From contig CAKSFQ010000001.1 in NCBI GenBank assembly GCA_934454115.1, positions 1-64,000 of the forward strand: a DNA stretch of 64,000 nt, given 5' to 3'. Positions 7,076 to 15,339 of this stretch are shown here, piece by piece. Under the pieces are notes generated by a model. It saw only the letters and a list, made by a program, of their open reading frames with translations, ran no database searches and was not told the DNA's origin. A program made the position numbers and the translations under genes. The DNA is from an uncultured Clostridia bacterium (GTDB lineage Bacteria > Bacillota > Clostridia > Monoglobales > Monoglobaceae). Every line of letters begins with the position of its first letter. Position 1 is the stretch's first letter.

Positions 7076-8385
7076 TTTGGGATAAGGAAGCGGAATGTTG
7101 TTCACACAAAAAAACAGAAGAATTGCAGCTGGAGCGGCTGAGACACATGGTCGAAAAAGCCTATGACAGGGTGCCGTTTTATAAAAAGAAGTTTGACGAG
7201 GCCGGAATCCGTCCGTCCGATATCACATCGCTTTCGGATATTGAAAAGATTCCGTTCACCACGAAGAACGATATGAGAGAGGAATACCCGTTCGGACTTT
7301 TTGCCGAGCCGATGAAAAACGTGGTTCGCGTTCACGCCTCGTCCGGGACGACGGGAAAGCCTGTGGTTGCCGGCTATACAAAATCTGACCTTGACAACTG
7401 GTCAACCGCGATCGCAAGACTTGCCACCGCTGCCGGGGTAAGTGATGAGGACATTGCACAGATTTCGTTTGGTTACGGCCTGTTTACAGGCGGCTTTGGA
7501 CTGCACTACGGTCTTGAAAAAATCGGAACCACTATCGTTCCGATGTCGAGCGGCAACACACAAAAGCAGATCATGCTGATGCAGGACTTTGGTACGACAA
7601 CGCTGATAGCGACACCGTCCTATGCGATGTACATATCGGAAGTGATTGAGGAAATGCAGCTGCCAAAGTCGAACTTTAAGCTAAAGTACGGCCTGTTTGG
7701 CTCGGAGGGCATGAGTGAGGAAATGCGTGCAACCTTAGAGAAACGGTTCGGCGCACTGGTGACGACCAACTACGGTCTGACTGAGGTTTCCGGACCGGGC
7801 GTCAGCGGTGAATGTGAATATAAGTGCGGCCAGCATATCAATGAGGATATGTTCTATGTTGAAATCATTGACCCCAATACCGGAAAGGTTATGCCGTACG
7901 GTGAAAAGGGTGAGGTTGTCATTACAACGCTTACCAAGGAGGCGATGCCGGTGCTGCGTTACCGCACCCGTGATATCTCCTACCTGATTCCGGAGCCGTG
8001 CCGGTGCGGACGGACAACCTGGCGGCTTGCCAATATCGAGGGCCGCACGGACGACATGCTGATTATCAAGGGCGTTAACGTGTTTCCGTCGCAGATCGAG
8101 AGCGTTGTTTTGGGATTTCCGCAGGTCAGCCCCAATTATCAGCTGATTGTCAGACGGAAGAATATGCTGGATAACTTAGAGGTTGTTGTAGAACTGGTGG
8201 ACGGCAGTCTGCTTGAAAAGTTCAGCGAAATCGAGCGGCTTGAAAGGCAGATTTCCGAGAAGATTCACAGTGTCCTAGGGCTTCGGGTTAAATTGCGGCT
8301 TGCGGAACCGAAGACGATTGAACGCACAACCGGCAAGGCAAAACGCGTGATTGACCTGCGCGGAGAAAATGAGGGAAGAGCATAA
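7072..8385 (+). CDS. paaK: Phenylacetate-CoA ligase (aryl-acid CoA ligase)
   Basis: A 437-aa AMP-forming adenylate enzyme. The P-loop-like motif SSGTTGKP (about residue 90), the adenine-binding NYGLTE and the hinge and C-terminal lysine region ending ERTTGKAKR are intact. PaaK enzymes make phenylacetyl-CoA (or indoleacetyl- and hydroxyphenylacetyl-CoA) from acid, ATP and CoA. Next to iorAB it probably interconverts the aryl-CoA produced by the oxidoreductase with the free acid. Start overlaps the symporter stop, indicating translational coupling. Confidence 0.92.
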   Translation: MIWDKEAECCSHKKTEELQLERLRHMVEKAYDRVPFYKKKFDEAGIRPSDITSLSDIEKIPFTTKNDMREEYPFGLFAEPMKNVVRVHASSGTTGKPVVAGYTKSDLDNWSTAIARLATAAGVSDEDIAQISFGYGLFTGGFGLHYGLEKIGTTIVPMSSGNTQKQIMLMQDFGTTTLIATPSYAMYISEVIEEMQLPKSNFKLKYGLFGSEGMSEEMRATLEKRFGALVTTNYGLTEVSGPGVSGECEYKCGQHINEDMFYVEIIDPNTGKVMPYGEKGEVVITTLTKEAMPVLRYRTRDISYLIPEPCRCGRTTWRLANIEGRTDDMLIIKGVNVFPSQIESVVLGFPQVSPNYQLIVRRKNMLDNLEVVVELVDGSLLEKFSEIERLERQISEKIHSVLGLRVKLRLAEPKTIERTTGKAKRVIDLRGENEGRA

Positions 8386-8400
8386 AACGAGGTGGAAAAA

Positions 8401-10131
8401 TTGGAAAAAAAATTGTTATTAGGAAACGCGGCGGTTGCACGCGGCTTGTATGAAAACGGCGTTCGTGTTGCATCTGCCTATCCCGGCACACCCAGTACCG
8501 AGATTTTAGAGTGTGCGGTAAAATACGATGAAGTCTATGCCGAGTGGGCGCCGAACGAAAAGGTCGCTTTAGAGGTTGCCATCGGTGCATCGGTTGCCGG
8601 AGCGCGTGCTTTTTGTGCCATGAAGCATGTCGGATTAAACGTTGCAGCAGATCCGCTATTTACCGTGGGTTATACCGGCGTTAACGCAGGGCTGGTGATC
8701 GGGGTTGCCGATGATCCCAGTATGCACAGCTCCCAGAACGAGCAGGATAGCCGCCACTATGCCAAGGCGTCGAAGATTCCGATGGTGGAGCCGTCGGACA
8801 GCCGCGAATGCAAAGAGTTTGTAAAGTATGCCTACGAACTCAGCGAACAGTTTGACACGCCAATGCTATACCGTTTGTGCACCCGTGTTGCGCATTCGCA
8901 AAGCATTGTGGAACTGGGCGAGAGAGCGGACGTTCCGCTAAAAGATTATGAAAAGAACATCGGAAAGTATGTCATGATGCCGGGTAACGCAAAACGTCGC
9001 CACCCGGAGGTTGAGAAACGGATCGAAGCGATGACGGAATACGCCGAAACAACGCCGCTGAACCGGGTGGAATACGGCGATAAAAAGATCGGTATCATAA
9101 CAAGCGGTATGTGCTATCACTACGTGAGAGAGGCGTTCGGTGATTCGGTTTCGGTGCTAAAGCTCGGCTTGGTTTATCCGCTGCCGGTAAAGCTGATTCA
9201 GGACTTTGCCGCCGAGGTAGATACGCTGTATGTGGTAGAAGAATTGGACCCCTTTATCGAAGAGCATTGTAACAACATCGGCGTATCGGTGATTGGAAAA
9301 TCCCTGTTCCCGATCTGCTATGAATTTAGTGCAAAACAGATTAAAGAGTGGATTTTGGGCACCAAGGAGGCCGATTATGTGACCGCCGATGAGGAGGTTC
9401 CGATGCGTCCGCCGGTACTATGTCCGGGATGTCCGCACCGCGGAACGTTCTATGTCTTAAAAAAGATGGGCGTTCATGTCTGTGGTGATATTGGCTGCTA
9501 TACCTTAGGTGCGGTTGCACCGCTCGGCGCTATTGATGCGGTGGTCTGCATGGGCGCAAGCGTCGGCATGTCGTTTGGTATGGCGTTGGCGCGCGGCAAG
9601 GAATTTGCTAAAAATACCGTTGCGGTCATCGGTGATTCGACCTTTATCCATTCCGGCATCACCGGGCTGATTGAGATCGCGTACAATAAGGGCATCAATA
9701 CCGTTTTGATTTTGGATAACTCCATTACCGGTATGACCGGCCATCAGGATAACCCGACCACGGGCAAGACCTTAAAGGGCGAGGCGACCGTCAGCGTAGA
9801 TTTGGAGGCGCTCGGTCATGCGGTCGGTATCCATCGGGTATCGATTGTCGATCCGTTTGACCTTACAGCGCTGGAATCCACCGTACGGCAGGAGCTTGCC
9901 ACCGATGAACCCTCTTTGGTGATCGTACAGCGCCCCTGCGCTCTGCTCAAAAACGTGAAGTTCCCCGGCCCGATCCGGATTCAGCCGGAGTCATGTAAAA
10001 AGTGCAAGGCCTGTCTGAAACTTGGGTGCAGCGCCATTTCCGATAAGGGCGACCATATCGAAATCGATCAAACACTGTGTAACGGGTGCGGATTATGTCA
10101 GCGTGTATGCAAGTTTCACGCAATCGGATAG
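8401..10131 (+). CDS. iorA: Indolepyruvate:ferredoxin oxidoreductase, alpha subunit
   Basis: A 576-aa catalytic subunit that oxidatively decarboxylates aryl-pyruvates (from Trp, Phe, Tyr) to aryl-acetyl-CoA and reduces ferredoxin. The N-terminal pyrimidine-binding part has SAYPGTPSTEI. The TPP/Mg motif starts GDSTFIHSGI and ends LDNSITGMTGHQ. The C terminus has two 4Fe-4S motifs (CKKCKACLKLGC and CNGCGLCQRVC). A TTG start at 8401 is preferred because GAGGTGG lies 5 nt upstream; a GTG at 8392 is the alternative. Follows paaK by 15 bp and precedes iorB by 16 bp. Confidence 0.93.
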   Translation: MEKKLLLGNAAVARGLYENGVRVASAYPGTPSTEILECAVKYDEVYAEWAPNEKVALEVAIGASVAGARAFCAMKHVGLNVAADPLFTVGYTGVNAGLVIGVADDPSMHSSQNEQDSRHYAKASKIPMVEPSDSRECKEFVKYAYELSEQFDTPMLYRLCTRVAHSQSIVELGERADVPLKDYEKNIGKYVMMPGNAKRRHPEVEKRIEAMTEYAETTPLNRVEYGDKKIGIITSGMCYHYVREAFGDSVSVLKLGLVYPLPVKLIQDFAAEVDTLYVVEELDPFIEEHCNNIGVSVIGKSLFPICYEFSAKQIKEWILGTKEADYVTADEEVPMRPPVLCPGCPHRGTFYVLKKMGVHVCGDIGCYTLGAVAPLGAIDAVVCMGASVGMSFGMALARGKEFAKNTVAVIGDSTFIHSGITGLIEIAYNKGINTVLILDNSITGMTGHQDNPTTGKTLKGEATVSVDLEALGHAVGIHRVSIVDPFDLTALESTVRQELATDEPSLVIVQRPCALLKNVKFPGPIRIQPESCKKCKACLKLGCSAISDKGDHIEIDQTLCNGCGLCQRVCKFHAIG

Positions 10132-10147
10132 ATAGGAGGATAAAACC

Positions 10148-10729
10148 GTGGAAGTTTCAATTATGATTGTAGGTGTCGGCGGACAGGGAACCCTGCTTGC
10201 CAGCAGAATTTTGGGAAATTTAGCCTTGACGCTCGGCTATGACGTTAAGGTTTCCGAGGTACACGGGATGTCGCAGCGCGGCGGTTCCGTTGTGACCTAT
10301 GTGAAATACGGCGATACAGTGCATTCTCCGATCATTGATCCGGGTGGTGCAGATCTTATTCTCGCCTTTGAGGAGCTGGAGGCTTACCGCTATCTGCCAT
10401 ATCTCAAAAAGGGCGGACGGATCATCTGTAATTCCCAAAATATCGATCCAATGCCGGTGATTACCGGGGCAATGCAGTACCCGACAGAAATTATCAAAAA
10501 GATTCGGGAAAAGGGGATCGACATCATCCCGATCGACGCTTCCAGACTTGCCATGGAGGCCGGAAATATTAAAACCGTTAATGTTGCGCTGATCGGCCTG
10601 CTCTCAAAGTCTATGGATATTCCCGAGGAGCAGTGGGAGGAAGCGATACGGCAAACGGTTCCCCAAAAGGCATTGGATGTAAATTTAAAGGCGTTTCAAT
10701 TAGGCAGAGCCGTAGCCGAAAGAGAGTAA
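10148..10729 (+). CDS. iorB: Indolepyruvate:ferredoxin oxidoreductase, beta subunit, with MITE-altered C terminus
   Basis: A 193-aa gamma-type POR/KOR domain subunit that partners IorA. VGGQGTLLASRILG near the N terminus and VHGMSQRGGSVV are the family hallmarks. The GTG start follows ATAGGAGGA by 8 nt. The last codons GCC GAA AGA GAG TAA lie inside the left terminal repeat of the MITE at 10713. Removing the element and one TA restores GTA ACA ATC TCA TAG, so the protein probably once ended in VTIS instead of VAERE. The change is small and the protein is likely functional. Confidence 0.93.
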   Translation: MEVSIMIVGVGGQGTLLASRILGNLALTLGYDVKVSEVHGMSQRGGSVVTYVKYGDTVHSPIIDPGGADLILAFEELEAYRYLPYLKKGGRIICNSQNIDPMPVITGAMQYPTEIIKKIREKGIDIIPIDASRLAMEAGNIKTVNVALIGLLSKSMDIPEEQWEEAIRQTVPQKALDVNLKAFQLGRAVAERE

Positions 10730-10991
10730 TCCGAACCCGCCTGAAAAGGCAAAAATTTTGGCATCTTTCGGCTTGTCATCTTTGCAAGGCGCCGAGCCTT
10801 GCTGCATCTTCCACACCAAAATCTGCTCAAAATTGAATCCTTTTCAGGTCGTAGAATTTTGAGAGAGCGGATTTTTGGTTGCTGCATAAGCAAAAACGCA
10901 GGTAATCCTAACGGATTGCCGAGTATTTTAACACAGCGAAAGCGGAAATCCGCCTCCCAAAATCGGAGTTCGGATTACTCTCTTTCGGCTA
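10713..10991. mobile_element. MITE flanked by TA target duplication, with 22-bp perfect terminal inverted repeats
   Basis: Perfect inverted termini run from GCCGAAAGAGAGTAAT onward at 10715-10736 and mirror 10968-10989. A TA dinucleotide abuts each end (10713-10714 and 10990-10991), as expected for TA-targeting IS630/Tc1-mariner transposases. The element is about 275 bp with no coding frame of note, so it is non-autonomous. The interior holds a GCAAGGC-5-GCCTTGC hairpin (about 10783-10801). Excision in silico gives a clean iorB end and puts TAGGAGG of the ACT gene directly on the old iorB stop, strong evidence that this is a real insertion. Confidence 0.88.
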
Positions 10992-11015
10992 ACAATCTCA
11001 TAGGAGGAATGAATC

Positions 11016-11459
11016 ATGTTAATTAAGCAAATCTCGGTATTTATGGAAAACAGACCCGGCCGTTTGGCAGAAATCACCAATGTTTTGTCAGAAAATAACA
11101 TTGACATGCGCGCCATCAATATTGCAGACACAACCGATTTCGGCATTCTGCGTATGATCGTGAACGATCCAAAGCGGGCAGAAAAAGTTCTGCGTGAGAA
11201 CAACATGACGGCAAGCACCACCGATGTGATTGCGGTGTCCATTGATGATACGGTCGGCGCATTCAGCAAGGTTATCATGCTTTTAAAGAAGGAAGATATC
11301 AGCATCGAATATATCTATTCCTTCATCGGTGAAAAATCAGCAAAGGCAGTCATCGTGATCAAGACCAACGATAACGAACGTTCGGTTGCATTACTGCAGC
11401 AGGGCGGTATTGCAGTATTGTCGCCCGATGACTTGAACGGGTTAAACTATGCAAAATAA
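11016..11459 (+). CDS. Tandem ACT-domain protein
   Basis: A 147-aa protein made of two ACT domains (about residues 1-70 and 71-142), with the typical pattern VFMENRPGRLAEITNVL in the first and VGAFSKVIMLLKKEDISIEY in the second. ACT domains bind amino acids as allosteric ligands. Free-standing double ACT proteins are often found beside paaK and ior genes in anaerobes, so it probably senses an aromatic amino acid; its target is unknown. RBS TAGGAGG at 11001-11007. It overlaps the next gene by 11 bp. The MITE now separates it from iorB. Confidence 0.9.
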   Translation: MLIKQISVFMENRPGRLAEITNVLSENNIDMRAINIADTTDFGILRMIVNDPKRAEKVLRENNMTASTTDVIAVSIDDTVGAFSKVIMLLKKEDISIEYIYSFIGEKSAKAVIVIKTNDNERSVALLQQGGIAVLSPDDLNGLNYAK

Positions 11460-12735
11460 TTTAGAAAACGAATTATTACATCGGGAGTTTGGCATTTCCG
11501 AAAAGACGGTTGCCTGCATGCGTGAGACGGAGGAAGAGCTTGGCGAGGTATTCTCAAGGATCGACCGGGTTGCCTCTTATAATCAGCTTAAAGTGCTGCG
11601 TGCGTTTCAGCATCACCGTGTGTCCTATGCGAATTTTGGCGAGACGACCGGCTACGGGTATGATGACCTGGGACGCGACACCCTGGATCGTGTTTTTGCA
11701 GAGATTGTCGGTGCGGAGGACGCACTGGTGCGCCACCATATCGTGAGCGGAACCCAGGCGATCGCAAGCTGCTTGTACGGTGTTCTGCGGCCGGGTGATA
11801 TTATGGCATCGGTAGTTGGTGCGCCGTATGACACCATGGAAGAGGTCATCGGCATCCGCGGCGAGGACGATTGCGGTTCCCTCAAAGATTTTGGCGTTTC
11901 GTACCGGCAGGTGGATTTAAAGGACGACAATCAGATCGATTATGACGCGATCCGCGCCTTGCTCCGGCGCGAGAAGATTAAACTTGTTCTGATTCAGCGT
12001 TCGCGCGGCTATGCGTGGCGTGATTCCCTGACTGTGGCGCAGATTGGCTCCTTAATCCACATGATCAAAGAGACCGACCCCAACGTTATCTGTATGGTTG
12101 ACAACTGCTATGGTGAATTTGTTGAAGAGACCGAACCGACACAGGTCGGCGCGGATATTATCGTGGGTTCCCTGATTAAAAACGCCGGCGGCGGCCTTGC
12201 GCTCAGCGGCGGCTATGTTGCCGGCCGTGCCGATTTGATTGAAAAGATTTCCTACCGTCTGACTGCACCGGGGCTGGGACGACACACCGGGGCATCACTC
12301 GGATTTAACCGTAATCTGTACCAGGGGCTGTTTCAGGCGCCGCATGTGGTGGGGCAGAGCATCAAAACGGCCGTGCTTTGTGCCGGCATGTTTGAAAAGC
12401 TTGGCTTTGCGGTCTGCCCTGCTCCAAAAGCAGAGCGCAGCGATATCATTCAGGCAATCCGCCTGAAGACCCCGGACAATGTGATTCGGTTCTGCCGGGC
12501 GATCCAAAAGGGTTCCCCGATTGACAGTTATGTCACGCCGGAGCCGTGGGATATGCCGGGCTATGAGGATCCTGTCATTATGGCCGCCGGTGCCTTTGTC
12601 CAGGGCGCTTCGATTGAACTCTCGGCAGATGCGCCGATTTGTCCGCCGTATATTGCTTATATGCAGGGCGGCACCATTTATGACGCCGCAAAGATTGGAA
12701 TTTTGCATGCTGCCGATGCGATGAGAGAGGTGTGA
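11449..12735 (+). CDS. Methionine gamma-lyase-like PLP enzyme (COG4100, 'aluminum resistance' family)
   Basis: A 428-aa fold-type I PLP enzyme. The segment starting NFGETTGYGYDDLGRDTLDR, the phosphate-binding RHHIVSGTQAIA and the probable Schiff-base lysine in GSLIKNAGGG identify the family. Members are annotated as cystathionine beta-lyase or methionine gamma-lyase related; activity of this branch is poorly defined, so C-S lyase action is inferred. It overlaps the ACT gene by 11 bp and is followed after 3 bp by a small Cys-rich gene, so the three form one operon. Confidence 0.88.
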   Translation: MQNNLENELLHREFGISEKTVACMRETEEELGEVFSRIDRVASYNQLKVLRAFQHHRVSYANFGETTGYGYDDLGRDTLDRVFAEIVGAEDALVRHHIVSGTQAIASCLYGVLRPGDIMASVVGAPYDTMEEVIGIRGEDDCGSLKDFGVSYRQVDLKDDNQIDYDAIRALLRREKIKLVLIQRSRGYAWRDSLTVAQIGSLIHMIKETDPNVICMVDNCYGEFVEETEPTQVGADIIVGSLIKNAGGGLALSGGYVAGRADLIEKISYRLTAPGLGRHTGASLGFNRNLYQGLFQAPHVVGQSIKTAVLCAGMFEKLGFAVCPAPKAERSDIIQAIRLKTPDNVIRFCRAIQKGSPIDSYVTPEPWDMPGYEDPVIMAAGAFVQGASIELSADAPICPPYIAYMQGGTIYDAAKIGILHAADAMREV

Positions 12736-12738
12736 ATC

Positions 12739-12921
12739 ATGCCGAAAATGTGTGTGCTGGAAAAGGATAAGATTTGTAATTCCTGTGGAGAGTGCGATTA
12801 CTGCGATTTAAACCCCTTTCAAAAATGCAATAACTGCGGTCGTTGCATTGATTCCGGTGAAGAATACCGGGAGCTGAAAATTGACCGCGTGATTTTGCCC
12901 GGCAAAAACAAAACCCGATAA
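12739..12921 (+). CDS. Small Cys-rich protein, possible metal or cluster binder
   Basis: A 60-aa protein with nine cysteines, eight of them clustered as CNSCGECDYC followed by CNNCGRC. The two CxxCGxC modules could hold Zn or an Fe-S cluster. It begins 3 bp after the PLP enzyme with AGAGAGGTG as RBS and ends before a terminator, so it is the last gene of the operon. I recall similar short proteins next to COG4100 genes in Clostridia; no function is known to me. Confidence 0.75.
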   Translation: MPKMCVLEKDKICNSCGECDYCDLNPFQKCNNCGRCIDSGEEYRELKIDRVILPGKNKTR

Positions 12922-12959
12922 TAAAACGGAAACAAAAGAAAGATTCCATTCGTCAAAAA

Positions 12960-12990
12960 GGTATTGCCGCATGAGCGGCGGTATCTTTTT
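12960..12990 (+). terminator. Rho-independent terminator of the ior/ACT operon
   Basis: An 11-bp stem with three G-T pairs (12960-12970 with 12975-12985) and loop ATGA is followed by a T run. Confidence 0.8.
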
Positions 12991-13033
12991 ATCTTTAAAA
13001 ATATTATTTTTATGTAACGATTTCAAAGATTGG

Positions 13034-13062
13034 TTGAAATCGGGATAAATATATGGTAAAAT
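13034..13062 (+). promoter_or_regulatory. Sigma-A promoter of the GHL10-SLH gene
   Basis: TTGAAA (13034-13039), 17-bp spacer, TAAAAT (13057-13062). An 18-bp perfect palindrome, CTATCAT-ATAC-ATGATAG (13120-13137), lies between promoter and RBS and could be an operator. Confidence 0.6.
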
Positions 13063-13189
13063 GCTGTGTTAGTGGTGATGCCGGCATAAGATGTCATACA
13101 ACGACTATTTTTTGATTGACTATCATATACATGATAGGGACAAGTGTTTGGTATTGCCGTTTTAATTTTTGATGAAGGAGTGCAGGATT

Positions 13190-15106
13190 ATGATGCATAA
13201 ATACAACTTTTCACTGCGGATGCTGGTATTGATTTTGTGTACCGCTATCGGAATCAGTGTATTTTACATGCCGAAGGAAACGCAGACGGCGTCTGCAGCA
13301 TGGGACGAATTGCGGGGCGTCTGGGTATCAACGGTTGCCAATATCGATTATCCCTCGACCCAGACCACTGATGCGGAGGCGCTGAAAAAAGAACTCGTCT
13401 CCATTATGGACCATAGTAAGGAGATGGGCTTTAACGCCGTATTCTTCCAGGTTCGCCCATCGGGTGACGCGCTTTATGCGTCGTCAATTTTCCCGTGGTC
13501 GCGTTACCTGACCGGAACGCAGGGCGTTGCACCCGATCACGGCTTTGATCCGCTGGCCTTTGCCGTCGAAGAGGCACATCAGCGCGGCATGGAACTGCAC
13601 GCGTGGATCAATCCGTATCGCATCACCAATTCTTCAGCAGATAACAGTCGCCTGGCCGCAAACAATCCGGCTGTTTTGCACCCGGAGCTTGTCATGACGG
13701 ACGCAAATGGAAAGATGTTTTACAATCCGGGAGACAGTGCGTCAATTCGGCTGATTGTGGACGGCGCCGTTGAAATTGTAAAAAACTACGATGTAGACGG
13801 CTTGCACATGGATGATTATTTCTATCCGGAGGGTGAATATAACGATGATGTAACCTATTCGTTTTATAAAGATCAGTATCCGGATAAGGCCGATTGGCGC
13901 CGGGCAATGGTGAATAAACTGGTACAAACCATGGATATTGCCGTGCATGAGGCAAAGCCGGGGGTTCAGTTTGGCATCAGTCCGAGAGGGATATGGGCCA
14001 ATGCATCCGACATCAGCGGCGGCAGCAACACCCGCGGCAACGGGTCGTATAAGACGATTTTTGCTGATTCCAAAGCGTGGGTTGAAAACGGCTGGGTTGA
14101 CTATATCATGCCGCAGATATACTGGAATATCGGCTATGAAATCGCAGATTATTCTGTCCTGACCTCCTGGTGGTCGGATCTGGTCAAAAATACCGATGTT
14201 CGTCTTTATATCGGCGAGGGTGCGTACCGCACCACCTCCAGCACACTTGAGGCCTGGACCGGAGACAACGGCACCAATGAGCTGAGACAGCATATCGCTA
14301 TCGGCCGTGAAAACGCCAATATATCCGGCTATTGTATGTTTACCTATCATAATTTTATGGATAATCCGTCCATTTATCAGCTGATGCAGGAGGTAAACGC
14401 CAAGGATTCGGCAAAGGGTACACAGAACGATACGCAGACGTCCACCCCGGCAGCCACCGAGGAACCGGCGGCGCCCGTATCGTCAGAGCCGATGAGCAAT
14501 CCGGAGACGGACAAGCCATCAGACAGCGCCTATGTCAATAGGTTTACAGATCTTGACAACTACTGGTGGGCAATGGATGCCGTTAATTCCCTCGCATCGC
14601 AGGGCATTATCCGTGGCAGAAGCGAAACCGAGTTTGACCCGGACGCCTATATCACCCGTGCCGACAATACGGTACTGCTGCTCCGTATTTTAGGAAAAAA
14701 GGCAGATTTTAAGGATAACTTTTCCGATGTGTATCCGGGAACCTATTATTATGATGAAATCGGAATGGCAAAGGCGCTTGGCATTGCGGCAGGCTACGGG
14801 AATAACCTTTTTGATCCGGACAACCGGATTAAACGCCAGGACATGGCAACCCTTGCTTATCGGGTACTGAAGGAAGAGGGTATTTTGACCGCAATCCCCA
14901 ATACGGCTGAGCTTAACCGATTTTTAGATAAGGATTCGATCGACTTTTACGCAAGAGATGCCATGGCGGCCTGCGTGGGCGCCGGACTGATGAGCGGCTA
15001 CGGCGATGGCTGGGTCAATCCGCAGGGGAACGCAAGCCGTATCGAGGTGGCATTGTTTATGTACCGCATCCAGGGACTTTTGCAGAGTAAAAACCTTACG
15101 GAATAG
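13190..15106 (+). CDS. Secreted GHL10 (DUF187) glycosidase with three SLH domains
   Basis: A 638-aa surface protein. Signal peptide with hydrophobic core LVLILCTAIGISVF, cleavage near TASA-AW (about residue 36). The GHL10 domain spans roughly 38-395, starting ELRGVWVSTVANIDYP and including FFQVRPSGDALY and WINPYRI. E. coli DigH of this family cuts denuded peptidoglycan glycan, so wall-glycan hydrolysis is likely. A Thr/Pro/Glu-rich linker (about 405-440) leads to three SLH repeats that would anchor it to wall polymer. The ATG at 13190 follows AAGGAG by 9 nt; the ATG at 13169 has no RBS. Confidence 0.9.
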   Translation: MMHKYNFSLRMLVLILCTAIGISVFYMPKETQTASAAWDELRGVWVSTVANIDYPSTQTTDAEALKKELVSIMDHSKEMGFNAVFFQVRPSGDALYASSIFPWSRYLTGTQGVAPDHGFDPLAFAVEEAHQRGMELHAWINPYRITNSSADNSRLAANNPAVLHPELVMTDANGKMFYNPGDSASIRLIVDGAVEIVKNYDVDGLHMDDYFYPEGEYNDDVTYSFYKDQYPDKADWRRAMVNKLVQTMDIAVHEAKPGVQFGISPRGIWANASDISGGSNTRGNGSYKTIFADSKAWVENGWVDYIMPQIYWNIGYEIADYSVLTSWWSDLVKNTDVRLYIGEGAYRTTSSTLEAWTGDNGTNELRQHIAIGRENANISGYCMFTYHNFMDNPSIYQLMQEVNAKDSAKGTQNDTQTSTPAATEEPAAPVSSEPMSNPETDKPSDSAYVNRFTDLDNYWWAMDAVNSLASQGIIRGRSETEFDPDAYITRADNTVLLLRILGKKADFKDNFSDVYPGTYYYDEIGMAKALGIAAGYGNNLFDPDNRIKRQDMATLAYRVLKEEGILTAIPNTAELNRFLDKDSIDFYARDAMAACVGAGLMSGYGDGWVNPQGNASRIEVALFMYRIQGLLQSKNLTE

Positions 15107-15243
15107 TGCAATACCGTTTAAGATGCCGATGCGAAAAAGGGAAATCCCCCCATGGATTCGCATGTTTCCAATATTGTCGGCGACACCGAAGCTTTGGTAA
15201 AGCGGCCGGGCGGAAATCAATAAGAAATAAGACAAGATTAACA

Positions 15244-15276
15244 AGCGCCGGGCGGATTGCATCCGCCCGGCGCTTT
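15244..15276 (+). terminator. Strong Rho-independent terminator after the GHL10-SLH gene
   Basis: A perfect 14-bp GC-rich stem (15244-15257 with 15261-15274) with a 3-nt loop is followed by TTTT. It sits 138 bp after the stop codon. The 15107-15243 stretch in between holds a second imperfect stem, ATGCGAA/TTCGCAT (about 15128-15163), and no gene. Confidence 0.85.
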
Positions 15277-15304
15277 TGTGTACATAAAACGAGTAAAAAT
15301 TTGT

Positions 15305-15336
15305 TTAGGCACACGGGAGCAATCCGAACTCCGAGC
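15305..15336. repeat. MITE-end-like fragment beside the GT39 stop codon
   Basis: Read on the minus strand, TCGGAGTTCGGATT is identical to the MITE right end, and the following 18 bases match at most positions, ending in CCTAAACAA where the MITE site reads GGCTAACAA. It starts a few bases after the stop of the minus-strand gene at 15340. Confidence 0.45.
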
Positions 15337-15339
15337 GCT

